NCBI RefSeq assembly: GCF_015352425.1
Contig: NZ_JADKNH010000001.1
Coordinates: 407,376 to 471,375, forward strand
Direction: 5' to 3'
Source: Fusibacter ferrireducens
GTDB taxonomy: Bacteria; Bacillota; Clostridia; Peptostreptococcales; Acidaminobacteraceae
DNA length: 64,000 nt
Positions 34,839 to 43,631 of this stretch are shown one piece after another. Each line of letters starts with the position of its first letter. The stretch's first letter is position 1. A model generated the notes under the pieces. The model was not told where the DNA came from. It saw only the letters and a program-made list of their open reading frames with translations, and ran no database searches. A program made the translations under genes and the position numbers.

Positions 34839-36671
34839 ATGATATATAGAGATTTACCAAAATTTTTAGAAGCTTTAGAAGCAAAGCAGTTAATAGATAC
34901 AATTGAAGTTGAAGTGGATCCAGAACTTGAGATTACAGAAATTGCGGATCGTATTTCAAAGCAATACGGTAAAGCATTAAAATTTACAAACGTTAAGGGG
35001 TCACCTTTTCCACTTGTGATTAATACAATGGGCACATATGAGCGCTTAAATTTGGGACTGGGTGTGAATTCACTGGATGAGATTGCAGATCAGATTGAAG
35101 ACTATATGGATTTGAGTGCTTATGTGACTTTAAAAGGCAAAATTAAATCCATTCCAAAGTTGGCACCACTGCCTTTTATCTTCCCAAGAAAGGTCAAGCA
35201 TGCGCCTTGTCAAGAAGTTGTGGAAGCACCTAATCTCAACCTTCTGCCTATCATAAAATGTTGGCCCCAAGATGGTGGCAAGTATATCACTCTGCCACTG
35301 GTCTTTACGAAAGATCCAGAGACGGGGCAACAGAATGTAGGCATGTATAGGCTACAGGTCTATGATGAGAAAACCACTGGTATGCACTGGCATCTTCATA
35401 AAGATGGCAAGGAAATTTATGAGAAATATCGAAAGTTGGGCAAGAAGATGCCTGTTTCTGTTGCCATCGGATGTGATCCAGCAACGATTTATGCGGCAAC
35501 AGCGCCACTGCCTAAGATGATTGATGAGATGATCTTTGCAGGTTATTTGAAAAGAAAACCAATAGAAGTTGTGAGATGTCTGACAAATGATATTTTTGTC
35601 CCTGCTCACTCTGAATTTGTACTCGAAGGATATGTGGATTTAGAAGAACTCAGGACAGAAGGTCCGTTTGGAGATCACACGGGATATTATTCGTTGTCTG
35701 ATGACTATCCTGTTTTTCATATAGAGAAAATAACACGTAAAAAAAATCCGATTTACCCCACTACCATCGTTGGAAAACCGCCTATGGAAGATTGCTATTT
35801 AGGAAAAGCCACTGAACGCATTTTCCTACCTCTTATGAAGATTCAATGTCCGGAACTTGTGGATATAGACTTCCCTCTTGAGGGTGTTTTTCATAATTGT
35901 GCCATTGTCTCTATTAAAAAGGCATTTCCATTGCATGGCAATAAAGTCTTATATGCACTTTGGGGACTGGGACAAATGATGTATACGAAGATGATTATCG
36001 TGGTGGATGAAACGGTGAATGTACATGATTATAAAGCCGTTGTTGAGGCCATGGCTAGCCATGTTACCAAGACAAATCATCTGGTGATTTCAGAAGGACC
36101 GCTTGACGCACTAGATCATGCTTCAAACAGAGCTTTTCAAGGTTTTAGGTTGGGTATTGATGCGACGAAAAAATTACCGCTTGAACAAATGAGTGAAGCG
36201 CGGCGTCATATAGACTCTTCAAATCAAAACGATGCAGGGTCTACAAAAGGGACCACTAAAGATTCCCTTAAAGATTCCACTAAAGAATCTCTAGAACGCA
36301 TAACTTTTAAGGCGATCATGTCAAAATGTGTCGACATTATGCCCTTCACTAAAAATAAAGGGTTAAAGGCTCAAGCCTATTTAAGTTCAAGAGCTAATGA
36401 TCTAAACTCAAAGCCAGTGGTCATCCTCGTTGATGATTGGATTGATCCGTCAGATTATTCTACGGTGTCATGGAAAATTTTCAATAATATTGATCCTATG
36501 CGTGATTTGATAAAAATGGACAGAATAGATGGGACACTCTTTATTGGATTGGATGCCACTAAAAAAGGCCCAGAAGATGGCTTGATGAGACCTTGGCCGG
36601 ATGATATTGAAATGAGTGCAGAAATAGTAGAGAAAGTAAATCAAAGGTGGACAGAATATGGTTTTAAATAA
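34839..36671 (+). CDS. ubiD: UbiD-family prenylated-FMN decarboxylase
   Basis: Decarboxylates an aromatic or unsaturated acid using prenylated FMN made by UbiX. 610 residues, longer than E. coli UbiD (497) but near the long menaquinone-type decarboxylases. Seen: substrate-domain start IYRDLPKFLEALEAKQLIDT, the cofactor region with DGGKYITLPLVFTKDPETGQ and GMYRLQVYDEKTTGMHWHLH (about 146-187), and TEGPFGDHTGYYS (about 272-284) carrying the conserved acidic residue. A hydrophilic insert (about 452-488) contains a short repeat (GTTKDSLKDSTKESLER). The stop overlaps ubiA. With UbiA and UbiX adjacent, quinone-ring maturation is the likely role. Confidence 0.92.
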   Translation: MIYRDLPKFLEALEAKQLIDTIEVEVDPELEITEIADRISKQYGKALKFTNVKGSPFPLVINTMGTYERLNLGLGVNSLDEIADQIEDYMDLSAYVTLKGKIKSIPKLAPLPFIFPRKVKHAPCQEVVEAPNLNLLPIIKCWPQDGGKYITLPLVFTKDPETGQQNVGMYRLQVYDEKTTGMHWHLHKDGKEIYEKYRKLGKKMPVSVAIGCDPATIYAATAPLPKMIDEMIFAGYLKRKPIEVVRCLTNDIFVPAHSEFVLEGYVDLEELRTEGPFGDHTGYYSLSDDYPVFHIEKITRKKNPIYPTTIVGKPPMEDCYLGKATERIFLPLMKIQCPELVDIDFPLEGVFHNCAIVSIKKAFPLHGNKVLYALWGLGQMMYTKMIIVVDETVNVHDYKAVVEAMASHVTKTNHLVISEGPLDALDHASNRAFQGFRLGIDATKKLPLEQMSEARRHIDSSNQNDAGSTKGTTKDSLKDSTKESLERITFKAIMSKCVDIMPFTKNKGLKAQAYLSSRANDLNSKPVVILVDDWIDPSDYSTVSWKIFNNIDPMRDLIKMDRIDGTLFIGLDATKKGPEDGLMRPWPDDIEMSAEIVEKVNQRWTEYGFK

Positions 36672-37530
36672 CAGGATAAGAAGTAAACTTAAAACGTATG
36701 GTGAGCTTGTGATGTTCTCACATACATTGTTTTCTCTCCCCTTCGCTCTTATGGCAATGTTTCTAGCAGCAGACGGATTACCGTCACTGGGACTAATTCT
36801 ATGGATTTTATTGGCCTTGTTCGCCGGTAGAAATGGCGCCAACGCATTGAATCGATATGTGGATGCGGAATTTGACGCTCGAAACCCAAGAACTGCCCAG
36901 AGACATATCCCCTCTGGAAGCGTTAAACGCAATGAGGCGCTCTACATTACAATTGTGTGTTATATCTTGTTCGTATTTGCGGCTGCTCAGATCAATACGC
37001 TGTGTCTTTTATTGTCCCCTGTTGCGCTTATACTCTTTACTTTGTACTCTTACACCAAACGTTTTACTTGGTTATGCCATGTGATTTTAGGCATCACATG
37101 TGCAGGTGCGCCTGTGGGTGCTTGGCTTGCAGTGAGAGGTCAATTTGAGCTTGTACCTCTTGTTTTTGCAGCAATAGTAACGCTTTGGGTGAGCGGTTTT
37201 GATATCATTTATGGTACTCAGGATATTGAGTTTGACAGGGCTGTGGGCCTTTTTTCTATACCTGCGCGCTTTGGCTATAGAGGTGCGCTTTGGATTGCCA
37301 GGGCATTTCATTTTATGATGTGGATTTTATTGATTGCCCTATATTTTATAACAAATTTGGGTATTGTCTATATAGTGGGCGTGATGCTAAGTGGTGTACT
37401 CTTAGTTCTTGAACACTATATGGTGGAGCCTTCACATCGTGAGAAGATGAATTTTGCTTCATATCATATCAATCAGATTATTTCAATGTTGTTATTAATA
37501 GCAACAACAGTGGATGTATTTATATTCTAG
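36658..37530 (+). CDS. ubiA: UbiA-family prenyltransferase
   Basis: Integral membrane enzyme that attaches a polyprenyl chain to an aromatic ring. 290 residues, eight to nine membrane segments. Both Asp-rich motifs are present: NRYVDAEFDARNPRTAQR (about 62-79) and DIIYGTQDIEFDRAVG (about 181-196). The pattern fits the UbiA-like group used in futalosine-type menaquinone synthesis (MqnP) as well as 4-hydroxybenzoate transferases; the sequence alone does not decide. The ATG overlaps the ubiD stop by 14 bases, implying coupled translation. Confidence 0.9.
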   Translation: MVLNNRIRSKLKTYGELVMFSHTLFSLPFALMAMFLAADGLPSLGLILWILLALFAGRNGANALNRYVDAEFDARNPRTAQRHIPSGSVKRNEALYITIVCYILFVFAAAQINTLCLLLSPVALILFTLYSYTKRFTWLCHVILGITCAGAPVGAWLAVRGQFELVPLVFAAIVTLWVSGFDIIYGTQDIEFDRAVGLFSIPARFGYRGALWIARAFHFMMWILLIALYFITNLGIVYIVGVMLSGVLLVLEHYMVEPSHREKMNFASYHINQIISMLLLIATTVDVFIF

Positions 37531-37587
37531 AGGTATGTATAATTTAGGTACTTCTAATTCAGGTACTTCTATTTCAGGTATGTATAT
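37528..37587. repeat. 15-bp tandem repeats between ubiA and ubiX
   Basis: About four copies of a 15-bp unit, clearest at 37543-37557 (TTTAGGTACTTCTAA), 37558-37572 (TTCAGGTACTTCTAT) and 37573-37587 (TTCAGGTATGTATAT), filling most of the gap between the two genes. Confidence 0.8.
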
Positions 37588-37615
37588 TTCGGAATTTAAT
37601 TTTAATGGAGGCAAC

Positions 37616-38224
37616 ATGAAAAAAATAATTGTGGGCATTACTGGTGCCAGTGGCAGCATTTTTGCCCATAGAATCATAGAATCTTTGCTATCCCTTGGGC
37701 ATGAGGTGCATTTGGTAGTGAGTTCAAATGGCGAAAAAGTATGTGCTTATGAGTTAAATCAATCTTTTGAGACTTTGATTAACCATTATAAAAGCCTCAC
37801 TGCAAATGAAAGCACGGGGCATTCCAAATGCTTTGTCTATGATAATGCTGATCTATTCTCTCAGATTGCCAGTGGTTCTTATAAAACGGACGCCATGGTG
37901 GTGGTTCCTTGTAGTATGGGCACACTCTCTAAAATTTCACAGGGATTGTCTGAAAGTTTGCTGACGAGAGCGGCGGATGTGATGATTAAGGAACAGCGCA
38001 AGTTAGTACTAGTGACGCGAGAATCACCGCTTTCCCCCATTCATCTAGAAAATATGCTCAAGCTCAGTCGTTTAGGCGTAGTGATTATGCCGCCTGTGCC
38101 TGCATTTTACAACAAACCGCAAACGCTTGCTGAAAGTGTTGATATGAGTGTTGGGCGCATATTGGAATTACTGAATGTTGAAAACCCACATCACAAGATA
38201 TGGAGAAACGAAAATGAAATCTGA
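37616..38224 (+). CDS. ubiX: UbiX-family flavin prenyltransferase
   Basis: Makes prenylated FMN, the cofactor of UbiD. 202 residues from the ATG at 37616, chosen for GGAGG six bases upstream; the frame is open further up but only through tandem repeats. Seen: FMN-binding GITGASGSIFAHRI (about 6-19), VVVPCSMGTLSKISQGLSES (about 94-113) and the conserved LVTRESPLSPIHLENMLKLS (about 128-147) with VIMPPVPAFYNKP. The co-encoded UbiD supports a genuine UbiX role rather than phenolic-acid decarboxylase. Confidence 0.94.
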   Translation: MKKIIVGITGASGSIFAHRIIESLLSLGHEVHLVVSSNGEKVCAYELNQSFETLINHYKSLTANESTGHSKCFVYDNADLFSQIASGSYKTDAMVVVPCSMGTLSKISQGLSESLLTRAADVMIKEQRKLVLVTRESPLSPIHLENMLKLSRLGVVIMPPVPAFYNKPQTLAESVDMSVGRILELLNVENPHHKIWRNENEI

Positions 38225-38975
38225 TTTACTCATGGTTGTGAAAGACCTATCAGTTCACTATCCAAACAGATCTGCCCTGCATAAGATTTCACTGGAGATC
38301 TTGGCAAATGAAGCCTATATAATACTAGGGCCTTCAGGGTGTGGCAAGACAACGCTTTTATACGCTATAGCAGACTTGCTCACACATAAAGCTTGTGTTG
38401 AAGGGTCTAGAATTGCGCCACGGCCTCTTAAAAAAAGCCTTGTCCTTCAAGATTACGGCCTTTTTCCTTGGAAGACTGTGCTTCAAAATGTGATGCTTCC
38501 CATCGAACTCGAAACCCGTAAGGATGACAAGGCAAGCGAACGCGCTATGTTTATGCTCAAACATCTGAAGCTGGATGCGCATTTGGATGAATACCCATCG
38601 ACGTTAAGTGGCGGTCAGAAGCAACGTGTAGCCCTTGCCCGGTCATGGGTTATTGAACCCGATTTATTGCTTATGGATGAGCCCTTTTCATCACTGGATG
38701 CGTTGACTCGTGAACAACTTCAAGAAGATGTACTGACTTTGTTTAATCAATCTAGAATGAGCATGATCACGGTAACACACAGCATAGAAGAGGCCGTGCT
38801 CTTAGGACGACATATTTTGATCTTATCGGATGAAGGCACTTTAAGTCATGAAATTATAAATCCCACTTTTAATCTGGAACGCGCCAGAGAAAATGAAGCT
38901 TATTATGAGCAGTGCATTGAAATTAGAAAACTTTTAAAGGAGGACCAGTATGAAAAAACAGCCCTTCCTCTATAG
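38214..38975 (+). CDS. ABC transporter ATPase (NitT/TauT type)
   Basis: Powers the importer formed with the next permease and the divergent lipoprotein at 33677. 253 residues from the ATG at 38214, which overlaps the ubiX stop by 11 bases and has GGAGA upstream. Walker A GPSGCGKTT (about 38-46), Q-loop LVLQDYGLFPWKTVLQNV, signature LSGGQKQR (about 130-137) and Walker B LLLMDEPFSSLD (about 149-160). The Q-loop sequence is typical of nitrate/sulfonate/taurine/HMP-type ABC importers. Confidence 0.92.
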   Translation: MKSDLLMVVKDLSVHYPNRSALHKISLEILANEAYIILGPSGCGKTTLLYAIADLLTHKACVEGSRIAPRPLKKSLVLQDYGLFPWKTVLQNVMLPIELETRKDDKASERAMFMLKHLKLDAHLDEYPSTLSGGQKQRVALARSWVIEPDLLLMDEPFSSLDALTREQLQEDVLTLFNQSRMSMITVTHSIEEAVLLGRHILILSDEGTLSHEIINPTFNLERARENEAYYEQCIEIRKLLKEDQYEKTALPL

Positions 38976-39675
38976 CTTGATTCTAATTTTGATTCTATGG
39001 CAGGTTTCAACTTGGGTTGTGCAGAAAAATTTCCTGCCCTCCCCTGTTGTAACCGTTCAATATATGGCGACACATTTGCTCTTATTGCTTAAACATATGA
39101 GCATTAGTTTATATAGAATATTGGTGGCGATTGTCATCACTGTGTTCTTAGGAAGTATGGTAGGCATTGTTACTGCAAGAAATGAAATCGTCGATTGCGC
39201 GATGACACCACTGCTCTATACGCTTTATCCGGTACCTAAAATTGCTTTTTTACCACTTTTGATGCTCTTTTTAGGTCTTGGTGATGCGTCTAAGATTACG
39301 CTTGTGGCATTAATTCTCTTTTTTCAAATTGTGATTTCAGTTAGAGATAGTGTCAAAGCGATACATCCTTCCTACTTCATTTCAATTCAATCCCTTGGGG
39401 CAACGAGAACTCAAATTTATAGACATGTGATTTTGCCTGCAATTCTGCCTTCTCTTTTCACATCGCTTAGAATCAGTGTGGGCACCAGCATTTCAGTGCT
39501 GTTTTTTGCAGAAAACTTTGCCACGCAGTATGGTATTGGTTTCTTCATCATGGACAGTTGGCTAAAACTTGATTATATTTCGATGTTCGCTGGAATCGTC
39601 ACCATCAGTTTTATGGGAAGCGCTCTCTTTAGCCTACTGGACTTATTTGAATCGAAGCTTTGTCGTTGGAGCTGA
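38950..39675 (+). CDS. ABC transporter permease (NitT/TauT type)
   Basis: Membrane channel of the importer. 241 residues, six membrane segments, and the cytoplasmic coupling loop IQSLGATRTQIYRHVILPAI (about 147-166), which contacts the ATPase. GGAGGA precedes the ATG. It overlaps the ATPase gene by 26 bases and is the last gene of the operon. Its 3' end overlaps the end of the convergent gene 39643-40725 by 33 bp. Confidence 0.92.
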   Translation: MKKQPFLYSLILILILWQVSTWVVQKNFLPSPVVTVQYMATHLLLLLKHMSISLYRILVAIVITVFLGSMVGIVTARNEIVDCAMTPLLYTLYPVPKIAFLPLLMLFLGLGDASKITLVALILFFQIVISVRDSVKAIHPSYFISIQSLGATRTQIYRHVILPAILPSLFTSLRISVGTSISVLFFAENFATQYGIGFFIMDSWLKLDYISMFAGIVTISFMGSALFSLLDLFESKLCRWS

Positions 39676-40725
39676 TGCTCTTTTGTAAAAGGTCCCCATT
39701 AAAAGTAAACTGATGCTTATGAAAAGGCCGATGAGTAAAGTTTGTGATATAAAAAAGAGATTTTTCATTTGTAAATAGACCTGTGTAAAGGCTGAAATAT
39801 CGCTGAGCACAGGTAATTCTGGGGTATTGTGCCAAACTAAAAAAAAGGTTATAGAGCTCGGGATAAGCTTGAGTATGACGGCGATTATCAATAGAATTTC
39901 ACCTAAATGAAAAAACAGTTTTAGGACAGTTTTAGGATGAGATCGAAGCCATGTAACCACGTAAAATTGTTTTGATAGACTTTTGATAAGCTCTATATTT
40001 TCCCGTAAACACATCCTTTTTTGTCTGAGACGCAATAAGAAGAGCGCAATTATGATCCAGCTCAATCCCACATAAAAGCTACCATGAATCAATGTCAATA
40101 AGGGATTGGATTCAAGAAAATGATAGTCACTTCTTTCTAGCCCTAGCGCAATGCACTTATTTTCAATTTCACTTTTTTTAAAACGCTCTTCCATATGAAC
40201 GATAAAAGCATTTGGACTCTGATCTGAGACGGCGGGCACATAGATAATGTTTTCCGCCTTGTTTTTATCGTCTAAGACTCCTTCGATTGTATATGTCTCT
40301 TCTGATAAGTCTATGTGCAAACCCCGTATGTTGTCATTTCCGAACATAGCATACGCTGCAGTTTTGTTGAGAACTGCCATTTTTTTTTGCTTTTTTTGAT
40401 CTTGCTCTGAAAAAAATGATCCGGATGAAATATTTTTCCCTGAGAGTAAGGGATAAGCATAGTTTGTTTTGATTAAAGCGACAGGATAGCTCCGGTTTAA
40501 AATTTTTAAGGTTTCTGCTGAGCGGATTTCATAGGACGATAGAAAAGCTTCTTGAGTCAGTTTTTCTAGAGCTTTTGAACTTATTTTAGAAGTATTGGAT
40601 AAAGTTGGCGTTGCCAACAACAGATTTTCACAGTGTAGTTGGTCGCTGAAAATAGAAATAGACAGAAGACCTATGCCAAAACTGATGATAAGGATCCACA
40701 ACATCAACTGGACTCTATTTTGCAA
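39643..40725 (-). CDS. MacB/FtsX-like ABC permease (no ATPase partner nearby)
   Basis: 360 residues if it starts at the TTG at 40725, where GAAGGTGA lies five bases upstream; an ATG 21 bases earlier has no site. Layout: membrane segment (about 7-28), a large extracytoplasmic domain (about 30-205) with the MacB-type stretch FFSEQDQKKQKKMAVLNKTA and YTIEGVLDD, then three membrane segments. This is the four-segment MacB layout. It overlaps the adaptor gene, so they probably form an export or mechanotransmission complex. The required ATPase is not in the window. Confidence 0.7.
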   Translation of the reverse strand: MQNRVQLMLWILIISFGIGLLSISIFSDQLHCENLLLATPTLSNTSKISSKALEKLTQEAFLSSYEIRSAETLKILNRSYPVALIKTNYAYPLLSGKNISSGSFFSEQDQKKQKKMAVLNKTAAYAMFGNDNIRGLHIDLSEETYTIEGVLDDKNKAENIIYVPAVSDQSPNAFIVHMEERFKKSEIENKCIALGLERSDYHFLESNPLLTLIHGSFYVGLSWIIIALFLLRLRQKRMCLRENIELIKSLSKQFYVVTWLRSHPKTVLKLFFHLGEILLIIAVILKLIPSSITFFLVWHNTPELPVLSDISAFTQVYLQMKNLFFISQTLLIGLFISISLLLMGTFYKRASAPTTKLRFK

Positions 40726-41821
40726 AAAAATCACCTTCATTCTCAAGGATTACGGTACCCCCTTCTTTTAAAGGCTTATTGCTCAACAGCACAAAGGGTT
40801 CAAAAAAGGTAATGCCCTTGGTAATAATCGTATATTCATGGTCATTGTCGCCAATATAAACGTGCAACTTTTGAATATAGAATTCGTTGCCAAACATCCC
40901 TTCTCTCTGCTTGATCTGATAGAGAAAATAACCGTTTGAATCCTTTTGTACCAGTCCGTTGGGGACAAGAATATGTGTCTCGACGCCTTTCTTTTCAAAT
41001 TCTACTTCGAAGGTTTCGCCAAATTTTACATCGTTTGACTGTATGCGAACGATGACCTTCTTTTTATTTTTTTCTGGACGGACCTCAGTGACAACGCCTT
41101 CAAAAGTATGCGATAAATTTTTCACCTTGCACGTATCGCCTTCAATGATAAAGTCATTGTCTGGGGATACAAGACAATTGAGTATGAAGTTTCCTGAGAG
41201 ACCGCAAGTAGCAACACATTCATCGCGTGCTAACTCTTGTCCTTCGTGGATTGGAACGTCTAAAACCAGCATATTATTGGGCGCATAAAGAGTCATGGCC
41301 CCTGATTTTTGAAGATTTTTACTGTCAAGTATAAGCGTTTCTTTTTGGGCATACAAGGCCTCGATATCTCTGGTCTGTTTTTCAAACTCAGCCTGTGCAA
41401 TAATCCCTGCGTCATAGAGTACTTTAGATTTACTTAGATCAAGCTCTGCATTATTGATTTCCCAATCTATTTGCTTGAGCTCATTTGCATTCTTCTTGCG
41501 GGCGAGCATTCTCGATTCAGTTTCTGACAGTTTTACCAAAGGTTGATCCTTCAAGACGTAATCGCCTTTTTTTATGAAGACCTCGTCAACGTGACCGTCG
41601 TCACTTGTATAGATCTTGATTTCCTTTGCCCACTCGGTGACTTCACGAACGGTTTCAATTTTATTGAGGGTACCATTTAGCGGTAGTGTACCTGTCACAA
41701 CAGGCAGATTATAGTTATAGATGGTCTTGGAAACAAAGGTTAATATGACCAGTGCGATGATGAGTATGCCACCAATTCTTTTAAAGGGGGATCTTTTTTT
41801 TACATCATATGAATTTTGCAT
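40715..41821 (-). CDS. HlyD/RND-type membrane fusion (adaptor) protein
   Basis: 368 residues with one N-terminal membrane segment (about 16-35), a split barrel-sandwich domain (SDDGHVDEVFIKKGDYVLKD at about 88-107, and APNNMLVLDVPIHEGQ), a coiled-coil hairpin between (about 105-185), and a C-terminal beta-barrel region. Such adaptors pair with MacB-like permeases, which is what the overlapping downstream gene encodes. Upstream genes are carbohydrate-type importer subunits, an unusual mixture in one operon. Confidence 0.85.
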   Translation of the reverse strand: MQNSYDVKKRSPFKRIGGILIIALVILTFVSKTIYNYNLPVVTGTLPLNGTLNKIETVREVTEWAKEIKIYTSDDGHVDEVFIKKGDYVLKDQPLVKLSETESRMLARKKNANELKQIDWEINNAELDLSKSKVLYDAGIIAQAEFEKQTRDIEALYAQKETLILDSKNLQKSGAMTLYAPNNMLVLDVPIHEGQELARDECVATCGLSGNFILNCLVSPDNDFIIEGDTCKVKNLSHTFEGVVTEVRPEKNKKKVIVRIQSNDVKFGETFEVEFEKKGVETHILVPNGLVQKDSNGYFLYQIKQREGMFGNEFYIQKLHVYIGDNDHEYTIITKGITFFEPFVLLSNKPLKEGGTVILENEGDFFAK

Positions 41822-41868
41822 GAATGGTTTCCTTTTCTTCTTATTCTTTTCTTCTTATTCTTTTTTTC

Positions 41869-42759
41869 CTATTTGATGCCGGATAACTCGATGCCCTTTT
41901 TCAGATCCTTTTGGCTGATACCTAAAAAATAGAGCGGCAGAAGCATATAAATGGTAGAGAGCGCGAAAATCAAACTGATATTATCAGTAGATATCGTAGA
42001 GAGAAATACTGAAAGCGGCTTTTTGTAAGGTTCTTTTATAAAGATAATGACTTGTTCCACAACATTCCAATATTCGATAAATACAAGCATGGACAAGGCT
42101 GTAATACTGGATTTCATTTGCGGAAGTACAATGTGCCAAAGCATATAAAATGAGTTTGCGCCATCTAATTGAGCCGCTTCGAAACACGATTTAGGGATAC
42201 TTATTATCGCTTGCCTGAGCAAGAAAGTTCCAAAGGGTGCAAAAATCCCTGGGAGTATAATGGCAAGATAACTCGTTGAAAATTTGAGTTTATCGGCAAT
42301 GATATAGTTTGGGACTAAAACGGCCTGTAATGGCATGAGCATAACCACAATATAGATAAAAAAGATTTTTTCTTTATATGGCCACTGCCAAATGGTGAAT
42401 CCATATGCAGTTAGCACAGAAATAATGATATTGCCTAAGACCACAGGGACAGTAATCTTAAGGGAATTTTCTAATAAAATTAGGAATATGGGTTGATTGA
42501 TCAACGCATCTTTATATTGTGAAGTTGTAATCTGATTTGGAATAAGCGTTATTTGGACAAATTTCTCCTTTATACCATTTATTAAATCAAAGATGGACGG
42601 CGTTGTATTATAATGAGCGAGGATCTCATTTTGAGGCATAAAAGAATTTGTAAAAGTTACGATAAGAGGCATTAAAAACAGGATACATAATAGTGTTAGA
42701 AAAATTGAAATGATCCTATTGGGTAATTGCGCTCTTTTTTTTGACAAGGGTGATCTCAT
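41869..42759 (-). CDS. carbohydrate-type ABC permease (MalG-like)
   Basis: 296 residues, six membrane segments, with the coupling-loop motif ISIPKSCFEAAQLDGANSFY (EAA motif, about 182-201) followed by HIVLPQMKSSITAL. It is the second permease of the importer set. Start ATG overlaps the stop of the MalF-like gene (ATGA). No ATP-binding subunit is present, as is common where a shared MsmX-type ATPase serves several importers. A 14-bp tandem duplication (41832-41859) lies between this gene and the adaptor gene. Confidence 0.9.
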   Translation of the reverse strand: MRSPLSKKRAQLPNRIISIFLTLLCILFLMPLIVTFTNSFMPQNEILAHYNTTPSIFDLINGIKEKFVQITLIPNQITTSQYKDALINQPIFLILLENSLKITVPVVLGNIIISVLTAYGFTIWQWPYKEKIFFIYIVVMLMPLQAVLVPNYIIADKLKFSTSYLAIILPGIFAPFGTFLLRQAIISIPKSCFEAAQLDGANSFYMLWHIVLPQMKSSITALSMLVFIEYWNVVEQVIIFIKEPYKKPLSVFLSTISTDNISLIFALSTIYMLLPLYFLGISQKDLKKGIELSGIK

Positions 42760-43631
42760 TCTCTTTGCCGCCTTTCAAACCAGAGTAAAAAATAGACTAA
42801 AGGGGTGATTACCAATACCAACACGCAAGTTGCTGTGGTCAATTTAGGGTAATTCAATGCATAAAACATATTGTTCATAAAGTGCTGAAGCATATAAATG
42901 CGTTCGTTAGGATAATTGCCTGTTAGCAGATAGACTTCTTTGAAGATCTTAAAGGAGTTAATGATGGACATAATTGTAACGAGTACAGTCGTTGGGATTA
43001 ATTCAGGTAATGTGATCTTGAAAAAACTTTGAACTGCACCTGCGCCATCGATAGATGCTGCTTCGTAGTACATTTTTGGAATATTGTGGAGTCCAACCAT
43101 GAATAAGATCATATTGTAGCCCATGTTTTTCCAGATAAAAATAAGTACGATCACATAGATTGACGATGTGCTTTCAAGCCAGTTAACGCTTGATATGCCA
43201 ATAGAAGATAATATGAAGTTGATATAGCCTTTTTTGGAGAATAGCGCTTTCCAGAAAAAAACCATGGAGCCTGAAGGCATAACAAGCGGGATCATAAAAA
43301 TCAGTGTAAAAACAGCCTTGTACTTCTCCACTCGATTGATGAGCATTGCAAGGAGCAAAGAAATAGACATGGCAAGTGGTACACTAATGCAAATGAAATA
43401 TAAGGTGTTTTCCAGTCCCAAAAGATAGGGTTTACTATGGAAAAGTTCAATAAAATTTTTTAAACCCACAAATATGCCATTTGCGGGTTTATCGGTAAAG
43501 GCGTACTTCGCAGACAGAATAAAAGGCCATATATAGAATAAGGTGAATCCTGTAAATCCCATAAGGAGATAAGGCATACTAGAAGTCCCCCTATTTTTTG
43601 GTTTTGGGGAATGTAAAGTGGATTTATTCAT
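42756..43631 (-). CDS. carbohydrate-type ABC permease (MalF-like)
   Basis: 291 residues, six membrane segments; coupling loop NIPKMYYEAASIDGAGAVQS (about 182-201) followed by FFKITLPELIPTT. N-terminal basic tail (SPKPKNRGTS) is cytoplasmic. It overlaps the binding-protein gene upstream by eight bases and the MalG-like gene downstream by four, so the three are translationally coupled as one importer. Ligand unknown. Confidence 0.9.
   Translation of the reverse strand: MNKSTLHSPKPKNRGTSSMPYLLMGFTGFTLFYIWPFILSAKYAFTDKPANGIFVGLKNFIELFHSKPYLLGLENTLYFICISVPLAMSISLLLAMLINRVEKYKAVFTLIFMIPLVMPSGSMVFFWKALFSKKGYINFILSSIGISSVNWLESTSSIYVIVLIFIWKNMGYNMILFMVGLHNIPKMYYEAASIDGAGAVQSFFKITLPELIPTTVLVTIMSIINSFKIFKEVYLLTGNYPNERIYMLQHFMNNMFYALNYPKLTTATCVLVLVITPLVYFLLWFERRQRE

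Noticed and set aside
39643-39675. Overlapping convergent gene ends as a possible antisense regulatory device
   Set aside because: A 33-bp tail overlap is common in compact genomes and no further sign of regulation is visible.
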